In this document: piece after piece, positions 19,420-26,578 of the stretch
How the letters are laid out: each line of letters opens with the position of its first letter
Position numbering within the stretch: the stretch's first letter is position 1
Assembly (NCBI GenBank): GCA_032718475.1
Contig: JAUCBJ010004799.1
Coordinates: 1-26,578 of the forward strand
Direction of reading: 5' to 3'
DNA length: 26,578 bases
Source of the DNA: Nemertoderma westbladi
Lineage: Eukaryota; Xenacoelomorpha; Nemertodermatida; Nemertodermatidae
The notes under the pieces: generated by a model
Seen by the model: the letters and a program-made list of their open reading frames with translations, nothing else
Database searches by the model: none
Told to the model about the DNA's origin: nothing
Translations under genes and position numbers: made by a program

Positions 19420-19931
19420 GGAAACGTGCATTACAGCTCCAATATAACTACTAACCATCTTATATTGCTATAAATGCTGTTTATCTGCAGTTTCAATATT
19501 AATTACACTAAATTTCAGGCAGTTCCTAGGGAAAGGTCACCTTGTTGCTATGGACACATGTATCAGAGCCAATGTTATTACTAACAATCTTCTATTGCTA
19601 GACAGGTTGATTATCCCAAGTTTCAATCATAATTTCATTAAATATACAGCGGTTGCTAGGGAAAGGTCTCCTTGTTGCTATGGAAACGTGTACAGACTTA
19701 TATTATAAACTAACCCAGTTATATAATCGTAATTTTTGTTTATGGCGAGTTTCAATAACAGAAATGACAATTTTACCCGGTTGCTATGAAAAAGTCACCC
19801 TGTTGCTAGGGAAGTAGTCAATTTTTTTGGTACACAGGCTCAGATTAATCTACACATTTTTTTACATATATAGTCACATTTTCATGCTTTTGTCCGGCAA
19901 TTAACGATTTTCACCTTAAGCGACCCCACTA
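19420..19931. repeat. Right terminal inverted repeat of the Academ-like element
   Basis: Reverse complement of 8385-9213 (minus the MITE). It keeps the uninterrupted form of the MITE target (rc of AGCAATATAAGATGGTTAG). GTTGCTAGGGAAAGGTCACC followed by TTGTTGCTATGGAAAC-type repeats lie near 19526-19560 and 19651-19687, with a more diverged outermost version at 19780-19805. Confidence 0.9.
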
Positions 19932-20161
19932 CGATGGTAGAATATAAACTCTATAATAATAGAAACTCTATAGAAACTATATACAACCTGTATATATAAA
20001 TTTAAATTAAGTTAAGAAAGTTAGGGAATATGACTGTAGGGTGTGAGATCAAGTTGTTTTAGTATAATAATATTTTAAAAATTCAAAAGACAACTACAGT
20101 AATATGATCAATCACTAAAAATTTGATTTTTTATTATTAGCTTTCGATAGCTCTCTTAATA

Positions 20162-20211
20162 TTTTTCAAATAAACGATATTCTAGATATAGAATATCGTT
20201 TATTTGAAAAA
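20162..20211. repeat. Perfect 50-bp hairpin, copy 2
   Basis: Identical in form to 4303-4352: 22-nt arms around AGATAT, with no mismatch although flanking positions have changed (for example GATTGATTTG against GATCGATGGG just downstream). Confidence 0.95.
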
Positions 20212-20250
20212 GATCGATGGGATAAGGGATCCGGTTTAGTGTATTTATAA

Positions 20251-21095
20251 TAAACCATACACCCCTAATTTTATTATTTAATACCCCCCCCCCCCTAATT
20301 TTTTCAAATATTAATAAAATGGTACGAAATTTGGTATGATGATAGATCGACACCTTTTCTTACTGGTGGCCTGGCCGGATTTTTCAATTTCTTAGTTATT
20401 TCCATACAACAATCCCTTAAAAAATGTATATTTAGCAATGTTTAACCACCTCCGTAGACTTTATTTTACGTCGTTGAAATGTAATCTAGATATCATTCGA
20501 AGCGCCTTCGTCTGTAGATTCCGAATCTGAAAACCGTTTTAAATTTAACCTAAAATTGGTAAAAATATTATCAAAATACTAATGTGTAAATTTTGAGACG
20601 TAAATCGCTATAATTCTGATTTTTTGTTGTCTTTATACTAGAATATTAATTATTATTTAGCTGAGCGTTTAAAACTCTCCATCTTGTTTTTTCATTACCC
20701 ATAATTAATATTCTAGAATTGAGTAAAAAATAACATTAGAATTATAGCGATTTACGTCACAAAAATTTACACCTTAGTATTTTGATAATATCTCCGGAAG
20801 TTCTTGGTGAAATTTACAACGGGTTTCATATTCGGAATCTCCAGATGAAGGCGGTTCTAATGATATCTAGATTTCATTCCAAAGACGAAAAATAAAGCTG
20901 ACGGAGATGGCTAAATATTGCAAAATGGAGTATTTTTAACGGCTTGTTGTATCGAAATAGCTCATAAATTAAAAAATCCGACCAGGCCACCAGTAAGAAA
21001 AGGTGTCGATCTATCATCATACCAAATTTCGTAGCATTTTATTGAAATACGGGCTCCGACCCCCTAAAAATGGTTGTTGTATTAAGGGTTATGGT
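20251..21095. mobile_element. ~845-bp foldback element private to unit 2
   Basis: Compared with unit 1 (near 4388), this is an insertion between TGTATTTAT and TGTATTTGTAAGC. Its two halves are inverted copies of each other over about 400 bp, for example ACGAAATTTGGTATGATGAT followed by AGATCGACACC in the left arm (20314-20353) and its complement at 21002-21034. The ends are ACCATACACCCCTAA and its partner TTAAGGGTTATGGT. The centre is near 20680. It has no gene. GTGTATTT may be the TSD, but the unit 1 site differs slightly, so this is uncertain. Confidence 0.8.
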
Positions 21096-21097
21096 GT

Positions 21098-21513
21098 ATT
21101 TGTAAGCATAAAATAATAAATAAATAAAATATTATTTTAAATATACCTACAGTAGATCGACCTCAGAAAAAATTCATATATTACTTTATCACGAGCTTTC
21201 GATATAATATTTTTTCAAGTTTTTTTTATTTTTTTCTATAGTTAAATCGGTTCGCCTGAGAAATACGAAATAGGAAAGACGTATACAAACTTTCTAGAAT
21301 TTTAAATTGTGCTTATATTGTTAATTTATTTAATTTATAAATAGTTGGTTTTCAACACTTGAAAAAGATATACATTATTATATCGAAAGATAGTGATAAA
21401 GTAATATATTAATTTTTCTGAGGTCAATCTATGTTTAATCTCTGTCGAGAGAATTATTTAATCTATGTTTAATTAAAATAATATTTTATTTATTTATTAT
21501 TTTATGCTTACAA
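21098..21513. repeat. Foldback element, copy 2
   Basis: Same inverted arms as 4393-4773. The right arm contains a local duplication around TCTATGTTTAAT (about 21427-21475) that is absent from copy 1. Confidence 0.8.
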
Positions 21514-21539
21514 ATATATATAAAGTGTCCTAAATAATA

Positions 21540-21876
21540 TGACTCAACCTAGAGTTCAATGGGGTAGGTCTGGAGTTCATATGTGGCAAACAAGATCTGA
21601 CTCATCATCGAGTTTGTCTTATGTAGGAAGATATCAAGATCGTCGAGTTGGGGCTGATCATTCTCCCATAATTATGTAACGAGTTTCAATGGTAGACATT
21701 TACCAGTGTTTATACCTTTGAAACAACCGCCGAAAAGTTTCGAAAGACGATATTGAGTTTGTTTTCCTTCAATAAGAGTTTGTCTCTATAGTCTATTGAG
21801 GAGTCCGTATCGATGGTTCGATGTCATTCGGCTTTTCTAAGTGTTGACACGGATTCGCATGGCACCTATTGAGTCA
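21540..21876. mobile_element. Putative MITE with TGACTCAA ends, copy 2
   Basis: Paralogous to 4797-5132 with scattered substitutions; the same TGACTCAA and TTGAGTCA ends are kept. Confidence 0.4.
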
Positions 21877-21922
21877 TATATAACGATTGTACTTATTGAG
21901 TTATACAAATGATATAGAATCT

Positions 21923-22256
21923 ATGACGATATACACATCAATTGTATTTATAATAAATAGTTTTTATTTGTTATCTGGCCATCAATTATTGTATTTCTCT
22001 AAAGTTACTTTTCTTACTACCGCTAAGTCTCCTAATAACTAATACTTAGTATTTTATTTCTCAACTCTGCTACAGTATATCTTCTAACATGCTTCTGTCT
22101 ACTTTTATATTTATACTCGAATGAGACCACCCGAACTCAGACAGTTTTCCTACAAAGTAAACCGCCTGTCATGCAGTATACGATTCATGCATATCAAATT
22201 AATCGACTGTGAAATGATTCTTATAAAGTTATATTAGATCGTGTCGTTACAAATCG
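21923..22256. other. ~334-bp segment present only in unit 2
   Basis: Unit 1 runs from GATATAGAATCT directly to TTTGTACATTACAG near 5200-5217. In unit 2 these are separated by this AT-rich segment. No TIR, TSD or ORF is seen, so it could be an insertion here or a deletion in unit 1. Confidence 0.6.
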
Positions 22257-22317
22257 GTTTGTACATTACAGTAATTATAATTGCAATACAAAAATTTTCC
22301 ATTCAATAACATTTTAG

Positions 22318-22389
22318 ACTTCGATGAATGCATTTACTACACGACCAATGATTGCCATGCCAACAACGCAAACTGTAACAACACATTAC
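22318..22389 (+). pseudogene. Decayed calcium-binding EGF exon, copy 2
   Basis: Same acceptor-like ATTTTAG and half-module (DFDEC...TNDCHANNANC) as 5267-5335, again ending in AT-rich sequence with an early TAA. It was already decayed before the segment was duplicated. Confidence 0.7.
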
Positions 22390-22456
22390 AATTATAATTA
22401 TTATACAATTATATTAAATTAATTGACTAAATTTTTTGAAACTTCACATATTTTAG

Positions 22457-22579
22457 ACATCGACGAATGCCACGATAACACTGATAATTGTCATGAGAAT
22501 GCCGACTGTACCAACACACCGGGTTCATTCGATTGTACCTGCCAAGTGGGATACACAGGAGCTGGGACGTCGTGTGTAG
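22457..22579 (+). CDS. Calcium-binding EGF-like domain exon, copy 2
   Basis: A 123-nt phase 1-1 exon between acceptor CATATTTTAG and donor GTAG|GTAAGTACTG. It reads DIDECHDNTDNCHENADC and on to a final cysteine in GAGTSCV. All six cysteines, the D-x-D-E-C calcium ligands and the Asp/Asn hydroxylation motif ([12 protein letters not shown]) are kept. It differs from the exon at 5406-5528 by four amino acids. With intact splice sites and symmetric phase it can be spliced in tandem with copy 1 as a further module of the same extracellular protein, provided the 17-kb intron between them is removed. Confidence 0.9.
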   Translation, partial: TSTNATITLIIVMRMPTVPTHRVHSIVPAKWDTQELGRRV

Positions 22580-22710
22580 GTAAGTACTGTACAGTATAAT
22601 GGGGAATTAATTTGTTTTAAAGGACAAAAACATATCAATAGACTTCACATTATCAATAGTAAATATACCGATTTTAACATTTACTACCAGATTTGGTTAT
22701 ATTTTATCTT

Positions 22711-23096
22711 ATACAAATCCTTCCCGATTTCACGAACTTATTAATTTTAATCAAAATTAATTAATTATAACTTATTAATCCCGAACGTAATTTACCTTAT
22801 AGGTTTGGAACCCCTAAAGGGACATTGCGAAATATATTTTTCATAGAGCGTACTAGAAAATTATCTGGAGAACTCTAATTATTTTTTATTTGATCGGTGG
22901 ACTCATTTGGAGGGAATACCAGGAAATGCTTTAACGTGGTATCGGTACGATAATATAATCTGGTACTTATTCTAATTCATTTAATATTTATCATTATAAA
23001 ACTAAAGCCTAAAATCCATTGAGTAACCGTTTTTTTTTATATTCGCAATGCCTATAGAAAATACTTCAACGTAAATGGTTCACAGAAAGAACAACT
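22711..23096. other. AT-rich intronic or intergenic DNA, nothing recognised
   Basis: No ORF, repeat pair or element end seen before the TTAA element. Confidence 0.5.
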
Positions 23097-23385
23097 TTAA
23101 CCCTATCCATATCGGGGGGGGGGGGGGGGGACTTTTGGAGACGCACTTTATTTGATTGCTTGTTTCAAAGCCAAACCACATTTATTGCAAGTGAAATTCC
23201 GTTACTTTTCCTAAAATTTATTATTCTTTATCTTAAAACAAAAATTAATTTTCATATTATTATTTATGACCATGAAAATGACACGTAAACTGACCTGTCT
23301 CTGAAACTGTCATATTATTGCTGAACTATTGTAGGAGGGAAATTTAAAATTCAATCAATTTAATATCAATTTAAAATCAATTTAA

Positions 23386-24943
23386 CCCTATTAGTACCGG
23401 GCTATAAAATGTTGTACAAATACCGGGGGGGGGGGGTCATATTGACCCCCCCCTCTAAAATCTACAAATATTTACGAAAACGTCTGATTTTTTGTTTGTA
23501 CGTAGGTATCACTTGTCTGGATCCGACCGAAAAAAAAATTTCAAAAAAATATACTGGGGTGGTTATATTGCAGCACCAACATTACAAGTAGTGCAAAATT
23601 TTCACCAAATTTGAAAGTTACATTTTCGGCTAATTATTTTTCAATACAGGTTTTCTGGGGTGCAAAATACATTGGAAAATATTTAAAAATGATATGATTA
23701 CTATAAATGGCTGTTTAGTCCTCTCTGCGTAGGAAAAAAATGAAAAAAACAAGTAACCAGCACTTTTCAGTTAGAACACAAAATTTTTAATTCACTTATA
23801 CGATGCTATAAATTCACATTTTCAGGTTTTCGAGGGCGCTGATTCTAATGGAATACATTTATAATATGCCAGATCATTGCTACTTGTATTCTTCGGCGTA
23901 ATTTGGCAAATTTTGGTGCTAGCACCACATTTCGTACCCATCACCAAAAAGTACAAGTTTGCGATGTCCAGTGCTGTTTTTATTGATTCCATCGGATTCA
24001 GGACCCTCATAAACTCGTATAACGCAAGAAACAAGGTGATACTATCTACTTATCAATTTGCATATTTTCCAACATTTGGTGCTGGCACAACAATTTTCAC
24101 CCACCGGCGAAAAGTACAAGTTTGAGAACTCTTATGAAATTTTTACTGATTCCATTGAATTCAGAACCATCACAAACCCGTATAACGCAAGAAACAAGGT
24201 GACACAATCAATTGATATATTTGATGGTTTTCAAAATTTGGTGCTAGCACCACATTTTGCACTCACATCCGAAAAATGCAAGTTTGAGATGTCTAGTTCG
24301 ATAATTATATTTTCCATTGAATTCAGAACAGCCATAAACCTCTAAAACGCAAGAAATAAATTGTCACAAGCAATTTTATCTATTGAATGGTTTTTCAAAA
24401 TTTCGTGCTAGCACCAAAATTTGCACACAGCACCGAAAAATACAAGTTTGATACGCTTGGTGCAACTCGTATATATTTCATCGAATCCAGAAACCCAAAA
24501 AACCCCAATTACGTAAAAAACAAGTTTCAAACGATAAATTTACAAAATTGACTTATTTCAAAATTTGGTGCTGGCACCAAAATTTGGCACCCACCGAAAA
24601 AAACAAGTTTGAAATTTCTAAATCAATTTATATAAATTCCATCCAATTTCTAACACCAAAAAACCGGTGTAGATCCAAAATAGAGATGTTACAATTCATA
24701 TTTATTGAAATGTAATTTTCAAAAAACGTCTCAAAAAAAGTGCCAAAAGTAGGGTTGAAAAATGGTGCTATAACTCGAAAAGTACCCAATATTTTTGAAA
24801 ACGGTTTTCACTACTAGGAAGACAATAGATTTTTAGGAAAAGTCATAAAATTTCAGATTCCCAACTGCGTTTGTTTCAGAATTATAATAAAAAATCCACG
24901 GGGGGGGGGGGTCATATTGAACCCCCCCCCGGGTTTAATAGGG
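23386..24943. mobile_element. Inner TTAA element (1558 bp), nested in the outer one
   Basis: It begins CCCTATTAGTACCGGG and ends CCCGGGTTTAATAGGG, flanked by TTAA at 23382-23385 and 24944-24947. Near each end G12-TCATATTGA-C8 or C9 forms a hairpin (23425-23453; 24900-24930). The interior is a 163-bp minisatellite and AT-rich sequence without a transposase. The CCCTAT start is shared with the outer element, so one related transposase may have moved both. Confidence 0.85.
23890..24680. repeat. ~163-bp minisatellite, about five units
   Basis: TTTGGTGCTAGCACCA or a variant appears near 23912, 24075, 24237, 24401 and 24563, a steady period of 162 to 164 bp. Each is followed by CACCGAAAAGTACAAGTTTG, TTCCATTGAATTCAGAAC and AACGCAAGAAACAAGGTG variants. 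Open frames here are by-products of the repeat. Confidence 0.9.
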
Positions 24944-25169
24944 TTAAACATAATTATAGTATATAAACATTATATTTGAGCATTAGTGTGTGGCATATTT
25001 GAATAGAGGAATAAATTTAGTATCTAAAACTTTTTACTTTAAAGTAATATCATCACACCACACAAAATTATATGCTTCCAAACTTTACGTCCCCAAAAGT
25101 CCCCACCCCCCCCCCCCCCCCCCCCCGGTAGTTTGAGCGTCTAAGGTACCCCGGTATGGATAGGGTTAA

Positions 25170-25339
25170 AGAACAACATTTTAGTCTGCACCAAACATTT
25201 TACCACCACCAGAACTCTACCACCACCAGAAGACTATTTATTATGTTACTTAGCAACGGAGTGTATATCTGAAAAATTTAAAACAATGGGAAATTAAAAA
25301 AAACTAAAATAGTTGGTAGGCCTAAACACCGACACAACG
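25170..25339. other. Short AT-rich interval, nothing coding
   Basis: Contains a small direct repeat, TACCACCACCAGAA, at about 25201 and 25218. No gene. Confidence 0.5.
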
Positions 25340-25888
25340 GCTCGTGGCGGCTAATCTGTTACGCCACCCAACTACCTGGCAACCCTGCACCATCCTCAAA
25401 GACTTGGCCGCTTCTCCACTTCACCCTGGAGCCACGTAGGCAGTGGGAGGCCCCGCGAATTATCGCAAACTGAATCCTTGTATGGAACCAGCCCATCGAC
25501 ATGCTAACAGGACGTACCCATGACCTGTGCAGTTGGTCTGCAACCACTCGGAGGAGGTGGTTCGCCTGCGGCTAACAACGCCTGAGTCTGTGGGTTTAAT
25601 GCACCCCGAATACCAATGTCACACCGAAGACCTGCAGCCCCATCTACCCCCTGGCCATCCCGAACTACCGGCTCGCAGACGATGTTACGCGGCACGAACT
25701 GTGAGCGTATTCAATTCCGCCACATCAAGCCCCATAAAGTGTGGTTTAAGCAATATTGGAACTACAAGGTTGATTACCAATCAACCTTGTATCACCCCAA
25801 TAAGTGGGGCAACAATAGGCCCCAAGAGGACATACACACAATGGGGGGTCAGAGGTTACACCCCTGAGAGAGAGGAAAGTAACAGCAG

Positions 25889-25928
<40 letters not shown>

Positions 25929-26452
25929 AACACCCCCGCAGGGCAGAGGGTGTGAAGTAGGTTACTAGCCAATGGGGGGCAGGCATCGGCTGAGTAGTGT
26001 AATGCGGCCAACCGTGCAATATATATTACCGGTCGGTGCCCATAACATTCAGTTTACTCAGTAGGTTACCCAGTACAGTCACGGCAGTACGGTGACAGTT
26101 AAGACCGTCACCGCCATCACCACCACTACCGGTATCTATACAGCAGTATTCAGTCTTTACATCTATTTCTCCGTGCTATTATATTATACCAGTCATCGGT
26201 TAACAATATCAGAACAACAGCAACAAACTCTTTTCCAACCACACGGTGCGGCCTGACGCGTACGAAAACGACACCGGATAAACCGGGATCCTCTCGGATC
26301 CCGTCACAGTCTTAACTTCTAAGAGCTGCCGAACTGTCTGAGTTGTGAATCTTTGGCACAGTCTTAACTCACGTCTTGTTAGTCTTAACTAACAAGAGTC
26401 TTAACTTCTAAGACCTGCCGAACTGTAACTGCTAACAACAGGGGGAGTAAAG
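25340..26452 (+). other. GC-rich leader, possibly the 5' region of another retroelement
   Basis: GC content rises sharply compared with the AT-rich DNA upstream. Open frames exist on both strands (for example 25527-25955 plus) but none has a good start or recognisable domain. Features are a hairpin ACAAGGTTGATT/AATCAACCTTGT (25763-25789), a G38 run, a hairpin GGGATCC/GGATCCC (26285-26301), a repeated GTCTTAACTTCTAAGA and CTGCCGAACTGT (near 26308 and 26396) and a hairpin CTTGTTAG/CTAACAAG (26373-26394). The repeat-rich leader before an ORF parallels the LTR element at 11924-14277. No LTR is seen, so the identification is tentative. Confidence 0.35.
25890..25927 (+). repeat. Run of 38 G
   Basis: Longest homopolymer in the window, between AACAGCAGC and AAACACCCCC. 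It can form G-quadruplexes and is a likely site of assembly-length error. Confidence 0.9.
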
Positions 26453-26578
26453 ATGAGTCAAGGGAGAGAGACGACACTGCCGCGGACCCCGGACGACAAC
26501 CTAACGATCCACGAGGCCACGGCGAGACGGTATCGACCCACGATGCCGGATCCGTCGACTACTTACGATCCGGCAATC
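26453..26578 (+). CDS. Start of an unrecognised ORF, possibly gag, cut by the window edge
   Basis: An ATG with A at -3 (GTAAAGATGAG) opens a frame of 42 codons that is still open at the last base: MSQGRETTLPRTPDDNLTIH then a basic stretch and PSTTYDPAI. It is hydrophilic and Thr/Pro/Arg-rich like the N-terminus of the gag-like protein at 14278, and similarly follows a long repeat-rich leader. No domain is identifiable in the visible part, so gag is an inference from layout. Confidence 0.4.
   Translation, partial: MSQGRETTLPRTPDDNLTIHEATARRYRPTMPDPSTTYDPAI

Larger units (their letters stand above)
8385..19931 (+). mobile_element. Academ-like DNA transposon (contains nested MITE, Merlin and LTR elements)
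   Basis: The ends are a near-perfect inverted pair: TAGTGGGGTCGCTTAAGG at 8385 and CCTTAAGCGACCCCACTA ending at 19931. CGA flanks both sides (8382-8384, 19932-19934), and the empty site CCCGATGG is preserved in unit 1, so a 3-bp TSD is well supported. Without the nested elements it measures about 4.5 kb. Its gene on the plus strand (16836-19260) resembles XPG-nuclease proteins with a Cys-rich C-terminus, the hallmark of Academ, and a 3-bp TSD is compatible with that superfamily. The gene carries multiple lesions, so this copy is dead. The superfamily name is from recalled family features, not a search. Confidence 0.75.
6522..22710. repeat. Segmental duplication, unit 2 (split by the Academ-like insertion at 8385-19931)
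   Basis: Sequence homologous to unit 1 resumes at 6522 (TGACTCACTGAATCTG), runs to CTTCCCGA at 8384, breaks, and continues from CGATGG at 19932 to about 22710. Removing the insertion restores the unit 1 order. Unit 2 also has a foldback insertion (20251-21095) and a segment at about 21923-22256 that is absent from unit 1. Its direct orientation next to unit 1 indicates a tandem duplication, which probably doubled the EGF exon. Confidence 0.85.
23101..25165. mobile_element. Outer TTAA element (piggyBac-like, non-autonomous)
   Basis: It starts CCCTATCCATATCGGGG (23101-23117) and ends CCCCGGTATGGATAGGG (25149-25165), one mismatch in 17, with TTAA on both sides (23097-23100, 25166-25169). TTAA target sites with CCC termini are the piggyBac pattern, though other superfamilies also use TTAA. 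A run of 17 G (23114-23130) then ACTTTTGGAGACG on the left pairs with GTCCCCAAAAGTCCCCA and 21 C (25106-25126) on the right. Without the nested element it is about 0.5 kb, with no gene. Confidence 0.85.

Noticed and set aside
8385-19931. CACTA (EnSpm) or Polinton element, because the ends contain CACTA/TAGTG and the TIRs are long
   Set aside because: The terminal orientation is reversed relative to CACTA elements, no Polinton genes (polymerase B, integrase) are present, and the TSD is 3 bp, not the 6 bp of Polintons.
23822-24345. Overlapping ORFs on both strands with SIEFRT-type repeats
   Set aside because: They follow the 163-bp minisatellite and have no independent coding signal.

Overview
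The window is animal (metazoan) nuclear DNA. The only host coding signal is two copies of a calcium-binding EGF exon with canonical splice sites. The rest is introns, minisatellites and transposons. The superfamilies present (Merlin, Academ-like, TTAA elements, LTR retrotransposon) suit a repeat-rich marine invertebrate or invertebrate chordate. Species and scaffold cannot be read from the sequence.

Layout. 1-1850: no gene; repeated motifs, perhaps the 5' region of an old retroelement. 1891-2267: a 118-bp tandem duplication, then a tRNA-derived SINE head on the minus strand. 2448-22710: two diverged copies of one segment. Unit 1 (2448 to about 6310) holds a 68-bp minisatellite, foldback DNA, a decayed EGF exon, an intact EGF exon (5406-5528) and a 645-bp MITE. 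Unit 2 (6522 to about 22710) has the same order but is split by an 11.5-kb insertion, and its EGF exon is at 22457-22579.

The insertion is a nest. An Academ-like DNA transposon (8385-19931, TIRs of about 0.5 kb, TSD CGA) carries a broken XPG-nuclease-like gene ending in a Cys-rich motif. Inside it lie a 282-bp MITE (8872-9153, TSD AATATAAG) and a Merlin transposon (10024-16728, 27-bp TIRs, TSD TTAAAATG). The Merlin DDE transposase is itself cut by an LTR retrotransposon (10674-15979, TG...CA, TSD ACAAC). That retrotransposon keeps gag but has lost pol and the first half of its 3' LTR. Unit 1 and the pairs of TSDs act as empty-site references, so the order of insertion can be read directly.

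23101-25165 holds two nested TTAA elements with CCCTAT termini, G-tracts next to the ends and a 163-bp minisatellite. From about 25340 a GC-rich leader with a run of 38 G leads to an ORF (26453 onward) that leaves the window and may be the start of another gag gene.

The genes do not form a pathway. The EGF exons belong to a large multi-EGF host gene; all other coding sequences are transposon genes, most of them visibly inactivated.
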